A stretch of DNA of 64,000 nt from Elgaria multicarinata webbii (GCF_023053635.1 NC_086180.1:92233447-92297446); one strand, 5' to 3'; shown: positions 1-11,903, numbered from the stretch's first letter. Notes: generated by a model not told the origin, from the sequence alone. Made by a program: numbers and translations.

Positions 1-1345
1 ATGTAGATCCATTCCAGTCTGCATTTCAATCCGGTCATAGGACTCAAGCAGCCTTTGTTGCCCTTATGGATGACCTTTATCAAGAGACGGGGAGTGCAAC
101 CCTGTTAATTCTTCTCGATCTCTCATTGGCTTTTGATACTATTGACCATGGTATCCTCCTGGGTTGACTCCGTGGGATGGGCATTGGAGGCACTGTGCTA
201 CAGTGCTTCTGCTCCTACCTACGGCATCGTTTTCAGAGAGTAACATTGGGTGGCCATTCCTTTTCCCCTGGTAATTGAGCTATGGGGATGCCTCAGGGTA
301 CCATCTTGTCCTTAGTGTTATTTACCATCTATATGAAGCCACTGGGAGCAGACATTAGGGGATTTGGAGCTAAATGCCATCAATATGTTGATGACACATA
401 GCTCTATCTCCCTGTGACAACTGAATCAAGTGAGGCTGTGCAAGTCCTGGACTGGATGAGGGCCAATAAGCTGAAACTAAATCCTGGCAAGATGGAAGCC
501 CTGTGGGTGAATGGTTCCTGAGTCTGGGAGACAGGCTCATTGCCTGTTCTGGTTGGGGTTGCACTCCCTCTGAAAGATCAGGTTCATAGTTTGGGGGTAC
601 TCCTAGATCCATCATTGTCGCTGGAGGCCCATAGCTATTCAGAGCGCCTTTTACCAGCTTTGGCTGGTTCACCAGCTACGGCCTCTCCTGGAGAGGGATA
701 GCTTGGCCACGGTGGTACAGGCATTGGTAACCTCAAGATTGGATGACTGCAATGTGCTCTATGTGGGGCTGCCCTTAAAGCTGTGCCAGAAGCTGGAGCT
801 AGTGCAGAATGCTGCAGCTCGGCTGTTGTCCAGAGGTGCTCCTTTTCAGCATGTAACTCCTTTGATGAGGGAACTGCACTAGCTGCTTATTCACTACCAG
901 GCCAGATTTAAGGTTCTTGTACTAACGTATAAAGCCCTAAACAACTTGGGACCAGGATACCCAAGAGAGTGCCTTCTCCCCTATCAACCTGCCCAGTCAC
1001 TGAGGTCATCTGAGAGCAAGCTTTGGGGTCCACTCCTCCGATTGGAGGCCACCAGGGGAAGAGCCTTTGGTGTGGTGGCCCCCCTCCTATGGAATTCCCT
1101 GCTTCTGGATGTCATGCAGGTGCCAACTTTGTATCCCTTCCGGTGCCTCCTGAAAACGTTGTTGTTCCAGGAAGCCTTCTCTTAGCAACCAGCTGTGGGG
1201 TTTTTTTTGCATCTTGTTTCTTTTTAAAATGTACTTTTAATGTGTTTTTATTCTGTTTTTATTCTATTTTATTTTGTCCACCACTCCAAAATTCTGAATG
1301 GAGAGCAGTATATAAATACTGTAATTAATTAATTAATTAAAATAT
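1..1345 (+). mobile_element. L2-like LINE, 3' part of ORF2 and 3' UTR
   Basis: Translates, with several stops, to a non-LTR reverse transcriptase: FQSAFQSGHRTQAAF, LLDLSLAFDTIDHG, MPQGTILSLVLF, YVDDT (catalytic box) and WMRANKLKLNP, then a C-terminus with LWNSLLLDV. An A+T-rich 3' UTR ends in (TTAA)n at 1325-1340. The phrases fit the L2/CR1 superfamily. It starts left of the window, so its true 5' end is unknown. It is old and decayed. Confidence 0.75.
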
Positions 1346-3040
1346 ATATTTTCTCTCTCTGTGTGTATGTTCTACACACAAACACACACACACACCTATC
1401 CTTTTTAGAGAGAATTTTCTATCATAAGCATTTATTTTCATCCACCAGGATAAGAACTAAAATATAGCTGTGAGTTTCTTTATTTTTAAACAACCACACA
1501 GACGTTGTCTGCAGACCAGAAGTTGCTATTAGAGCATTTTATACCTGCCCCTTTTTACATAGCCACCATCAGAATATAATTACTGAAACCTAATCCTGCT
1601 GACAAGACAATCTCCCATCATTCCACATCCAATTGCTCAGCTAGAAAGTTCGTCCTCCTGGATATTTCAGAGGGGCTCCTGGTGAGACAAATTCAGGGTT
1701 TTGTTTAAGAGCTGGGAAAACTGTGGGCCAGTTCTAAAATGGCACCCAAGCTTCATCTGCTGTAGACGCCTGATGCCGTATGCAAAAGGTCTATGCACTT
1801 TGGTGTGCCAAACATGCATCCAAAGCCTTCGGGCACCATTTCTTGCCTCCAGCTCAACCATAACTCAAAAAAGGCGGAAAGGGGATATTGTGGGGGGAGA
1901 TGCAGACTTTGAAATGAGGTTTGGGCCAAGCACACACTCTCAGTTTCATTTCTAAGCCAGAAGCAGAGGCTGGAAAGCTCTCATGCATCATGGGAAGGAA
2001 AGGCTTGGTGGAGAGATGTAGTAACTCCTCCCTACAATTCCCATGGAGCCATGGCGCAACGGTTGCTGGATTTCAAACGACTTTGGCGTATCTACTTCGT
2101 GCACCTAAAGGAAAGGGGGACACACCATCTAACACAGAGTTGGGCCCATGCTTAAGCATGCTTAATTCTGTTTTGGATTGTAGCCAAATAGTGTATTGGG
2201 ACCAAACAGCAACCACAACATTGGTTTAAGTTCTGAAGCCCATAAGACATAGATGAAGAGGCATTTGCATTGCTTGGCATCTTGAAGAAGGCATGTGGGA
2301 CTACGGAGTTGGACGTCAGCAGCTCAAATTTGCATGTGGACAGCTTGAGCTAAAAAGAGATGCCTTTGAGCTAAAGAGAGATGGAGGGCTCCATCACACC
2401 TATTTCTCCACCCCACCCGGTTTGCTTCTGTGTTTTCACCTCCATTTCATAAGCACTGCAAGCACTCCTCCCTTTCATGATGGTCGCAATACTGGTGAAC
2501 TCTTCTTTCGCTTGTTTGCTCCCCCGCTGCTATTGTGCCTGCCCCACCTTGGCCCACCCCACCTCTTCTTCTTCCCCCTCAAGTTCATTGGTTCTTGTCG
2601 TTGATGGAAATTGTGATCGACGTGGCCTTCCCCCCTGGCCCATTAGCGCTCCTATGGGAATTAATCAAAATGCTTACAGCTCCCTCATTTTTAAAGATAA
2701 AGTGATGAAACTTGACATGGTGATAGCTGTTAAGGAGGGCTTTAGCCATGTCATGTATGTTTGAATCAGATCTGTTCATCCCTTGAATTTTTAGGATTTT
2801 TTAAATTTCCCCTACCTTAAACCATTTCCCTGATATTCCACAAATGCAAAATTCCACCTGTTTACATTTATGAAGGATCTCTTTTCCACCAATGTGAAAT
2901 TCTACCTGTTTGCATTTGTGAAGGATCTATTTTCCCCATGAACAGAGAGAGACTTACTTCTGAGTAAACAGAAGATGTCAGAAGTAAGCATAGGGCTGCA
3001 GAGCACTTCTTTCCAGTTTGCTGGTTTAGACTTTAAAAAA
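1346..3040. other. intergenic stretch, nothing recognised
   Basis: Contains a short (CA)n tract near 1376-1395 and otherwise unique-looking A+T-rich sequence. The short open frames lack coding character or family match. Confidence 0.4.
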
Positions 3041-3540
3041 AAAGTGACTTGGCCTTTTCTAGTTGCCGGCTGTGCAGCTGGTACCCAGAGAAGCCTCCCT
3101 TTCCCCGCTCACCTGCTGCCACCTCCGACGCATATAAGAAGAATCAGGCCGTGCACGATTTTAAGATTTCGCGGAGGCTCTGAGTGATTAGTACCTCTAT
3201 GGCCACCATAGTTTGTGGCCATAGAAGTGCTAAACAGGGGGGCCCTTCCAACTCTACTATTCTAGGATTCTAGGATTAATCACTCAGAGCCCCCGTGATA
3301 TCTTAAAATCGCACACGGCCTGGTTCTTCTTAAATGCGCTGTTGGCGCCAGTGGCGATAGCAGCAGGTAAGGCCTAGGGCTGTGCCACTCTGAAGCAGCC
3401 CGAGGCATCCCGAAGCTTTGGGGATGATTGGCTTTGGCACACCTTGGGCTGAGCCAGAACCGCCTCGGAATCGAGGCAAGGTGGGCTGAATCAGCCAACC
3501 TCAGCTCGGATTCGGGGCCTCGGCCCAAGGCGGTGAAGTT
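3041..3540. repeat. inverted-repeat element with CR1 tail in its loop
   Basis: About 110-130 bp at 3066-3190 recur in reverse complement at 3277-3410 (AAGAAGAATCAGGCCGTG against CACACGGCCTGGTTCTTCTT). Between the arms lie a small palindrome around 3197-3227 and a short CR1 3' tail (3233-3276). The right flank up to 3530 resembles 55437-55600, so this is a dispersed family, probably a MITE or part of a larger DNA transposon. Confidence 0.6.
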
Positions 3541-4210
3541 AAAATTCCAGAAAAGGGACAAATTAATAGCTCTTTTAAAGATTAATTAATCTGGCTCACC
3601 CTTGGCTATATAAATAAAAGACTTTTGACTATTTAATAAGTTTCTACTCCAGGAGTCCCTTTGATATGTTCCCTTCCAAAATGTTCTTTTGCCACCCAGC
3701 TTGCAGCTGTAAAGCTAGAAACAAAACATTGCTGTTTGCCATTTGGCTACAGAAATAACTTTTCTGCATTAAAATCCTAGCTAGCTACTAATTGTTACTG
3801 GGATCAAAGATTTTTTTTAAAAAAGCACCAATTTGAGTGTAAAGGCATTTACTAGTTGCTAGATTTGTCCCCGGGTATATCAGTAATAGCTTAAATCACA
3901 GAGTCATTCACTGCTCAAGTTTGCATTTGCTAAAGCCTGCCAGAATTGTGAAAAGGTGTCAGAGGACAGAGCTCAGCTCCCAACTTAGTTCTTTACCCAA
4001 AATTGTTGAGCAAGAGGACAAGAAATACAGTTCAGGGGAGCCATCCCATGTCCCATTTGAGAGAAGAAAGCATTTTGCAACTGTATTTGCAGAAGGGTGC
4101 AAATGACTATTGACATATTGACACGATTATTTACTTGCACAGCCTTTGTGAAAATGACTCTGTGATCCCAAAACTCACTCAGTAGCTCATGATGTACTTC
4201 CAAAAGACCA
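3541..4210. other. intergenic stretch, nothing recognised
   Basis: A+T-rich sequence without an identified gene, repeat family or strong signal. Confidence 0.4.
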
Positions 4211-4211
4211 G

Positions 4212-4550
4212 ATTTAGGGCTCATCTACACCAAGCAGGATATTCCACTATGAAAGCGGTATGTAAAAGGCTGGAGCCACAATACTGCTTCATAGCAGTAC
4301 TGAAGTGCACTGACAACTGTTGGGGCCCATTGACACAGACCATATACCACTTCCATGGTGTTATATCCTGCTTGGTGTAGATGTGTCTTATGGGCCCCAA
4401 CAGTTGGCTGTGCACTTCATTACCACTATAAAACAGTAGTGTAGATCCTGCAGTGCACTTCAATATCACTATAAAGCAGTAGTGTGGCTCCAGCAGTAGT
4501 AGTTTTCATAGTGGAATATCCTGCTTGTTATAGATGAGCCAATAGTCTCT
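4212..4550. mobile_element. palindromic MITE, copy 1
   Basis: Starts GGGCTCATCTACACCAAGCA and ends with the reverse complement of the same motif (GATATTCC / GGAATATCCTGC). Inside, ACTGTTGGGGCCCATTG and its complement repeat, along with AAGCAGTAGTGT. The ends and lack of ORF mark a non-autonomous DNA transposon. It seems to contain a partial tandem or nested second copy of its own end near 4355-4380. Confidence 0.7.
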
Positions 4551-4597
4551 CTGAATTGATAATAGATGCTGCAGGAGAACATGTAGACTTCACACTG

Positions 4598-4896
4598 GAC
4601 TCATCTACACCAAGCAGGATATTCCACTTTTAAAGTGGTATGAAAGCAATATATCAAAGGCAGGAGCCACACTACTGCTTTATAGTGGTACTGAAGTGCA
4701 CAGACAACTGTTGGGGCCCAGGACACATCTTCACCAAGCAGGATATAAAATGGTATGAAAGCAGAATATGGTCTGTGTCAATGGGCCCCAACAGTTGTCA
4801 GTGCATGTCAATACCACTATAAAGCAGTAGTGTGGCTCCTGCCTTGTATACCACTTTCATAGTGGAATATCCTGCTTGGTGCAGATAAGCCCTATG
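4598..4896. mobile_element. palindromic MITE, copy 2
   Basis: Same family as the element just upstream: it opens CTCATCTACACCAAGCAGG and closes CCTGCTTGGTGCAGATAAGCC, with two inward ACTGTTGGGGCCC blocks. About 300 bp. Two close copies in tandem 50 bp apart suggest either local transposition or a duplicated element. Confidence 0.7.
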
Positions 4897-6245
4897 ACTT
4901 CTTCAACCAGACGTAAAGTATCCTTGATTGTTTCCCATATTCTCAGTGATTGAGAGAGCTTCTCATCTTAAGAACAAAAGCAGAGAAAATGTCGGAAGTG
5001 TATGAACATTCTCCTAAATGCATTTTTAAAAAACTGTGGGAAGTTGCCATGTTCAGCCAAAGAATAGCAGGGGGCGGGGAGCTTAACCTTTTCCCTTCCC
5101 ACTAGTTATATGTTCAAAATCACCCTTGCTAATTGCTTTTCTTCTTGTAGGATCAAAGATATGAGGATTCCATATGTGTTTCTTGTAAGTAGGAAAGCAA
5201 CTGGGGGCAGGGGGTATTTTGTTCAGAATGTAGCAGGAAGAGAAATAGTCAAGCAGCCTCTCCCTAGTTACTCTCCCCTCCTAATTTCAGTCTCCAATGC
5301 TGCTTTTCGTTTTAATAGTTCAGACGTCTCCCACATATCATCTAACTTGCTACTTAATTTTACTTGCTTTTCCTTCTGGCCAAAAAAAGGCGATTTACAT
5401 TAGTTCTGTGCCGAAAAATTCTCCCATGAAAATTTCAGCCATTCTCACATCACCATTATTCTTTTGTGGAGGCTGCATTCCCTCCCCCTCGATGCCCTGT
5501 GGTGATCTTAGGTATATGGGACATTGTGGAGGATGAAGACGGGGGCCGGGCCGACAACACAGTGGATGCTGTTGTCACTCGCAGCGGCAGTGCAAAAGAA
5601 CCAAAGACCCTTTGGGGGGGGGGGGAGAAAGGAGCCGTTCTACACCCCTTGCCAATGGGGATGCCTACCTGAGAGAAATTGTTGGAGAATTTCTCCTCCC
5701 CCTGGAGAAATTTGTTAAACTTTTCCCCCTATGTTCTCTACCACAAATAGGGTGGAGAATTTTGAGAGGCCCCTTGCACACAGATTTAATTTACATGAGG
5801 TAAACTTAGATGGAGCAAATTATTGACAAACCATTTTTGCATAAATCCTGTTGAAATCTCCCATGATGTTGAAATGACATCTTCTTAAGCATGTCCCATT
5901 TCATCAGCTACCCAAAGCATTATTTTCTCCCTATAAATCCAACAATCTGTCAATTCCTTTGCGTGTCATCCCTTTTTTTAAAAAAATTATAATCCAAATA
6001 CACTCCTGGATTACTAGTACAGAGTAGCCTTTGAACTGTGTGAAGTCTTCCAACTGATACCTGCCTCATCCATTTCTGTAGTTGCTCAAATTATGAGAAC
6101 AGGGTCTGATCATATATAGGAAGGGTCCAGAAAGCAGCAAAGAAGTATCACACACATTCCAGGTTGTGTATGTGAGGGAGTGTGTGTAATCAGTGGATGT
6201 CATGGACTTTTTTTAAAAAAAGTAATATTATGCAATCATAGTATA
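4897..6245. other. intergenic stretch with one shared motif block
   Basis: No gene recognised. A block at about 5650-5800 (GGTGGAGAATTTTGAGAGGC, then TTGCACACAG) resembles 16010-16120, so it is likely part of an unnamed dispersed repeat. A G-run lies at 5613-5623. Confidence 0.35.
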
Positions 6246-6249
6246 ACTG

Positions 6250-6415
6250 ACCAGCCACTGTTTTTATTGGTCCTTTGTTTTAAATTGAACAATTTTAATT
6301 TGCTGTTTTTAATCTTCATTCTTTTTACTCCCCCTCCCACGTGCACCACTCTGGGATCTATTGTAGATATGGAGCAGTATATAAATACTGCAAATAAATA
6401 AATAAAAATACTAGA
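6250..6415 (+). mobile_element. L2-like LINE 3' end fragment
   Basis: TTTAAATTGAACAATTTTAA, a CACCACTCTGGGATCT block, then GCAGTATATAAATACTG and an (AATA)n tail. The same 3' UTR occurs at 10515-10590 and 59890-60016. Confidence 0.65.
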
Positions 6416-6499
6416 GATACCATTCCAGGTGACTATTTAGCTGAACCCTTATGGATTCTGCTAGTATTTCCAGATGAAACTGTTGCTTTATGCTCAAAA

Positions 6500-6652
6500 T
6501 CACCCTTGCTAATTGGCTTTTCTTTTTTTATATTTTTGATGGTTTTAAATTTTGTATACTTTTTTAATGTTCACTGTTTTTAACTTTTGTAAACCGCCCA
6601 GAGAGCTTCGGCTCTGGGGCGGTATATAAATTTAATAAATAAATAAATAAAG
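6500..6652 (+). mobile_element. L2-like LINE 3' end fragment
   Basis: Ends with ACCGCCCAGAGAGCTTCGG, a GGCGGTATATAAAT block and (AATA)n. The GCCC...GGGC pair forms a short hairpin just before the tail, the usual recognition structure of this LINE 3' end. Other copies of the tail are at 7365, 14423, 37661 (all inverted) and 51858. Confidence 0.7.
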
Positions 6653-6777
6653 GAGCTCTTCATGTATCATATCAATTTAGATGTGTCCTTAGGGTGTTTA
6701 ATGTGAATGTGATGAACAGATAATTGAACCAACATGTATCATACTGGTACACTCTTCAAAGAGCAGCTTTGGCTGCC

Positions 6778-7012
6778 ACATCATCATCATCATCATAATA
6801 TCCCACCTTTTATTTCCTCCGTGAAACCCAAGGCGGCATACATAATCCTCCTCTCCATTTTATCCTCACAACAACCCTGTGAGGTAGGGTTGGGCTGAGA
6901 GTCTGTGACTGGCTCAAAGTGACGCAGTGGGTTTTCATGGCCAAGTGGGGACTAGAACCCGGATCTCCTGACTCCCAGTTCTACACTTTTGCCGCTACAA
7001 CACACTGTTGAT
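6778..7012 (-). mobile_element. tRNA-derived SINE, inverted
   Basis: Read on the minus strand it has GTTGTAGCGGCAAAAGTG, a B-box-like GGTTCTAGTCC, the body CTCACAGGGTTGTTGTGAGG and a (GAT)n tail. The body resembles the MIR/CORE-SINE class. A diverged plus-strand copy is at 61735-61930. Confidence 0.7.
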
Positions 7013-7099
7013 TGCACTGCCAGTTGCAAACCCAACTTTGCTGCAGTGTGATATGTGAAATGCCACTAAGTGAGGAGGGCCAGGAAGCCTTCTTCAGCT

Positions 7100-7370
7100 G
7101 CTCATGCTAGATGTGATTAGATCCGTAAGTGCCCAGTAACAAGCATGCAGTAAAATGCTGTCACGGATTGCTCCCATGACGTCGCCTGCCTCTTGCGCGT
7201 CTTCCGCCTTTTCTGGCCTTCCTTGCGCCGCAAAAAAGCCCAGAAAAAATCCGGTTGCTGCTCTCTCCTGCTGCACTGAATGGGTGTTACTTCCTGTTTT
7301 CAGGGAGCAACATCAAAGCGATGACGGAGAAGCGATGGGAGCTGCGCATTTCTACCTAGATGTGACGGGG
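7100..7370. repeat. dispersed repeat, copy 1 (partner at 48295-48620)
   Basis: TTCTGGCCTTCC, GCTCTCTCCTGCTG, GAATGGG and TTACTTCCTGTTTT occur in the same order at 48388-48545. The block GTGCCCAGTAACAAGCATGC at about 7129 is inverted relative to the core in the other copy. No ORF of note. Probably a non-autonomous DNA transposon; not classified further. Confidence 0.5.
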
Positions 7371-7830
7371 CTTTTATTTATTAAATTTATATACCGCCCC
7401 CATAGCAGAAGCTCTCTTTTAGTGTGGAAGGGATGTTTTTTCATGTACAGCTGTCATTTCTGTATGTATTTATTACTGCTGCTCCATAAGGGAAGTTCTC
7501 TAGATGGATCACAATCAAACATAACATTAAATTACAGTATAAATCTAAAACAATTAAAAACACAGGATTTGAAACAGAGGGGGCCAGGTTAAAAAAAGAG
7601 AAGTAAGTTATTTAAAAGGCTGAGGTAGGTAAAAAGGTCTTCGCTTGATACTGAAAAGACCGTAGAGATATTGCCAGGTGAGCCTCTCTGGGGAGGCTGT
7701 TCCATAACTGGATACCAACCACCGAAAAGGCCCTCTCCCTAGCAGTCACCCACCTCATTTGACAGGGGCATGCAGAACAGGGCTTCTGAAGGAGATCCTA
7801 AGGTTCAGGCAGGTACGTATGGGAGAAGGC
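7371..7830 (-). mobile_element. L2-like LINE 3' end, inverted
   Basis: The inverted tail TTTATTAAATTTATATACCG is followed by the complement of an ORF C-terminus; the reverse strand of GGAGGCTGTTCCATAACTGG reads as the L2 phrase LWNSLP in diverged form. 5'-truncated. Confidence 0.6.
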
Positions 7831-9255
7831 AACATTAGAAAATGAACAAACAAGCAAGCACAGGAAAAGAAGGTGGCAGTTTTACCATTTGCCCAGCACT
7901 GGCATTACATCTGCTTTGTACACATTTGGTGTGTTGGAAGAAAAATCTGAATGCCCCAGAATCCACTTTTGCAACCCAAGTGGTTGAGGTTTCATTTTAT
8001 TGCTTAAAGGGTTCTTTGCAATGTTCTTGCACAGCAACATCCATTTCAGTGGGTCTCATTCAGGAGAGCTCAGATTGTGCTCCAGATCTCTAGAAACGGA
8101 GACAAACTTTAACATAAAATACAAGAAAACAGAAAGTGTTCTGAAAGTTCTTAGTGGCCAGTTTTTAGCAGCTGAAACAAAACATCACCTTTTTCTCATC
8201 ACAGAATATATCAGTGGTGCTATGTCCATATAACCAAGTCTGAGTTTTACTTTGCTTTTAACTTCATAAATTTCCTATATTTAAACAAACCCATTTAGTC
8301 ACATTTTCTTTTACCCAAGAAGAACCAATGGTCTTGAAATGTGAAAACTGATTCGACCACACAAACTAATAAGGCACCAAGATTTTAGCAGATACTATAA
8401 AATGGAAAATTAGATGGAAAATTGCCTTAAGCCTCTGTAAATTGAAATTACTCTCTTAATAGCAAAAATAGCCCTTATATAGCAACAAACAATGTTATGA
8501 TCTGCATTTAACTGGCAGTTTTCATATGGCCAAGGGTAGTTATTCATCCTGCTCTACTGGCCTGGCCAGCTTTTAACAACACGATGTCCTGCATATTTTC
8601 ACATTGTTGTAAAACAAAACAAAATGTTCTGTAGATTTATTTGATTCCTGTTGAAAAATATTTTTACTGCCTCCTAACCTGCGCAAACTGCAAATTATCC
8701 TTAATATAATTTTCTTGGTTCCCCATCCACTTATTAATCAGGAAGCCAATTAGAGATGGTTGGTATACTCTGATTTGAAAGAGTGAAAGCAACATATGTT
8801 GACAGTTAATTTGGATATTTTTTGTTAACAAGCATTCAGTTTTCTTCAATGAAATAATATTTGATTATGCTCTAGAAATAAAAACAACAACAAAAGAAAA
8901 CCATGAGCTATTAAATTGCAGCAGGTTGGGGAAATGCCAGTACATTAATCACTCTGGGAGCAATAATGTAGATCATTTGGTATTTAACATTCTAACATTT
9001 CTGTTGGTGATTTTCCATTTTGCCCATTTTTATGCAGTATTACCAGTATTTGATTTAGAGCTTTTCAAATGTGTGTCATTGCAATTCTTTAATGCATTTT
9101 GAGTTTCCACAGGCCACACTGTGCTGAAGACTCGTTCAGGAGCAAATGTGACCTATCCTAGCTACTTGTGTATCTGTTGTGATTTCACACACTTCTAGCT
9201 TTATGGCTATTTAAATAATATAATTGAATTCCTTAAACAGGTAAAATTAATATGC
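7831..9255. other. intergenic stretch, nothing recognised
   Basis: A+T-rich, unique-looking sequence without an identified gene, repeat or signal. Confidence 0.4.
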
Positions 9256-9257
9256 AG

Positions 9258-9530
9258 CAGGAGGGCAGAGCTTCAGGCCTGGGGGCCAAATTCAGCTTTC
9301 TTGGGGTCCCATGCAGGCTTTCTGGGGTTCACCAGAAGGCCACGCCCCATCCCCCTTCCTCCGCCAGATTGAAATGTCTCCCCTAAGGCTTTGTCCATGG
9401 CAGCAACAGCTTTAAGCTAAAATAGGCTGGTATCCAAATATCTACCCATTTTGCATTTCACCCCGCCCACCCCCAGAGCTTCTTCAAAATGGAGTTCGGC
9501 TCTTGAGCTGAAAGAGGTTCGACACTCCTG
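9258..9530. mobile_element. probable hAT-type MITE
   Basis: Begins CAGGAGGGCAGAG and ends with the complement of CAGGAGTGTCGAACC, with GGGGCCAAATTC and GAGTTCGGCTCTTGAGC inside. The form resembles CAGGGG-ended hAT non-autonomous elements. No 8-bp target duplication could be matched, so the ends are approximate. Confidence 0.45.
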
Positions 9531-9887
9531 GTCTATATTGAAGCCATTATAAACTATTCATTTTCCAACACTCTCCTTTGGCCTAACTCTTTCATGCCTA
9601 AGCATGCAACAGAGGTGAGCATAGCTGTTTCCACAGTCAAGAACCATACAGAAATTACTTTTATAGGGGTAACTGATATGACATAAAGAAGATACAATTC
9701 CATTGGTGAAATACAAAACTCATTTCTGTGAAAAGGTATTTTTTGGTTAGAAAATCTCTAATACTTTGTTTCTGACTTATAGAGATACTTTAAGCAATGC
9801 CAGTTCATTATGCACTAGGAGACAAACAGTGACATGTCACTGGGGGGTTGGGGAGAGGAAGGAGAGTCACATTGAGGAGGTGCCTCA

Positions 9888-10025
9888 ACAATGGTCTCAT
9901 TAACAGAGAACATGCTTTGCCTGTGAAAGGTTCTAGGTACAATTCCTACCTGGAGAATCTCAGGTGGTAAGTTGGGAAAAGACCTCTGCCTGAGAGCCTG
10001 GAAATCTACATCCATAAGAATAGGC
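9888..10025 (+). mobile_element. tRNA-derived SINE (promoter-proximal part)
   Basis: AGAGAACATGCTTTGCCTGT, then B-box-like GGTTCTAGGTACAATTCC, then GGGAAAAGACCTCTGCCTGA. This is a diverged copy of a lizard tRNA-like SINE also seen at 28440-28950 and 54370-54490. Confidence 0.6.
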
Positions 10026-10514
10026 AATAGGGGGCATGGTAACTGCTGTACAAACAGTTCCTTATCACTAGCAATGCGATATCCCACAATAATTTTAAAT
10101 AGTGCATTATCTCAGATCTTTGTTAAAGCGAAATTACCAGGCGAAGGCACAGCAGACGTCCTGAAGATTGACAGTGTCATGTAAAGATCTTGCAAACTTC
10201 CATGAATGGCCAGTCGTGTGTGTGACATAAATCACTCATGTAGAGAAGCTCTTGGCATATATGGTCAGCAACCTACTTAGAAGTTTAGTCCTTTCATATT
10301 GTCAAAAACAGGTTTAATTCTCTAGAATGTAAAATGGTGACTGTCGAGTTGATGTAATCCTCTTAATGAAGCCACCAGTAAAACAAGAAAAAGAGAGGAA
10401 CAATGTTATATATGGTTGCAATTGCATCCAAGCTTAAATAAACAAATAAACAAGTACAACAGAAGATGAAGCCCACTGTGCAAAACATATTTAATTACAA
10501 ACTGCTTTCCAAAT

Positions 10515-10590
10515 CTCCCAATGCAGTTTGTTTTAAATTGAACAATTTTAATTTGCTGTTTTTAATCTTCTTTCTTTTTACTCCCCTTGG
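10515..10590 (+). mobile_element. L2-like LINE 3' UTR fragment
   Basis: GTTTTAAATTGAACAATTTT followed by AATCTTCTTTCTTTTTACTC, the same as in the copies at 6270 and 59895. Confidence 0.55.
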
Positions 10591-10617
10591 GAATACAAGT
10601 GCCTGGGTGTGGTAATG

Positions 10618-10934
10618 TAGGGTGGCCATATGGAAAGGAGGACAGGGCTCCTGTATCTTTAACAGTTGCATAGAAAAGGAAATTTCAGCAGGTGTCATTT
10701 GTATATATGGAGCACCTGGTGAAATTCCCTCTTCATCACAACAGTTAAAGCTGCTGCTATACTACAGTGACCAGATTTAAAAGAGGGCAGGGCACCTGCA
10801 GCTTTAACTGTTGTGATGAAGAGGAAATTTCACCAGGGGCTGCATGCATACAAATGACACCTGCTGAAATTCCCTTTTCAATACAACTGTTAAAGATACA
10901 GGAGCCCTGTCCTCCTTTCCATAGGGTCACCCTA
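10618..10934. mobile_element. 317-bp palindromic hAT-type MITE with target duplication
   Basis: Ends TAGGGTGGCCATA and, on the other strand, TAGGGTGACCCTATGG. The arms match over more than 100 bp: GGACAGGGCTCCTGTATCTT at the left and its complement at the right, and GCAGGTGTCATTTGTAT likewise. Flanks carry GGTAATG at 10611-10617 and 10935-10941, a target duplication of 7 (perhaps 8) bp. No ORF: non-autonomous. Confidence 0.85.
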
Positions 10935-10941
10935 GGTAATG

Positions 10942-11060
10942 GGCTGGATGAGGGCCAATAAACTTCAATTCATTCAAGACAAGACAGAGGTACTCTTAGT
11001 GAAGGATTCATCTGCCTGGCATCCTAGTCCAGGCTAGGACTGGTTTCTTTTAAAGAAACT
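10942..11060 (+). mobile_element. LINE reverse-transcriptase fragment (L2-like)
   Basis: GGGCTGGATGAGGGCCAATA continues the L2 phrase for WMRANKL and the following residues. The MITE at 10618-10934 appears to have inserted at the edge of this older fragment. Confidence 0.45.
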
Positions 11061-11250
11061 GGAACTTCTCCCTATCTCAGGGAGGCATTTACAACACCCA
11101 GGACCCAGATGGACACCCTCTCCCTCTGCCACAAGGTGACCACAAGTGGTCAGCCAGACCTGACTCAAGCTCCTTGTCCATAGTCAGGAACGTATCATCC
11201 ATTCTTTCTACTATCAAAGATCTTACTCAATAAATAGCAATACCCAGCAA

Positions 11251-11252
<2 letters not shown>

Positions 11253-11310
<58 letters not shown>
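11253..11310. repeat. (AT)n microsatellite
   Basis: About 58 bp of pure TA dinucleotides. The TYIYIY-like open frames over it are artefacts. Confidence 0.95.
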
Positions 11311-11312
<2 letters not shown>

Positions 11313-11903
11313 GATTGGTGGCTTGGTCTTGTAGAGACGACAGCTGCAGTGGAGGCTGCAGCGTCCAGGCCAGAGTGGCGAACTGGCAGATGGCCAGGAG
11401 TGCCCCACGCCCCATAATTTAATAGGAGCCTCCCACCTGATCAACAATTGATTTACACGAGGTGCAAAGAATGATACTGGGAGGAGCAGGGCCGGTGCCG
11501 GACTACTTTGCACCCTAGGCAAGGCATACACACACCCCCAAAATTGCCAACTTCGATTCAGCTGTTCAAGAACAGTTTCTGAACTATTATATTTTCCTTT
11601 TATTACGTTTTTTTCTTAAAACAGCTAATTTGTATAAAACTGTGACCCTTAAAGGTCAGTACTGTGCCCCTCTGAGGTCTGCACCCTTGGCGGCTGCCTA
11701 GTTGGCCTAATGGTGGCACCAGCCCTGGGGAGGAGCCAAGGTGGAGGAGAAACAGCCCCAGCAGCCCCGGAACATTGGTGGTAGCGGGAGGAAAAGCAGG
11801 ACCCCTGGGAGCCGCTAACGCCACCTCCTCCTCCTCCTCCTCCTCCAGAACCAGCAGCCTTGATACTGCCCCTCCCTGCTCTTTCGCCACTCAGCAACAG
11901 AGG
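11311..11903. other. unassigned stretch with CCT repeat
   Basis: GC-richer sequence with CCTAGGCA and AGTTGGCCTAATGGTGGCAC blocks that look repeat-derived, and a (CCT)n tract at 11822-11846. No gene recognised. Confidence 0.35.

Noticed and set aside
11227-11531. Open frames with long IYIYIY runs (also at 13267-13503)
   Set aside because: They are translations of (AT)n microsatellites, not genes.
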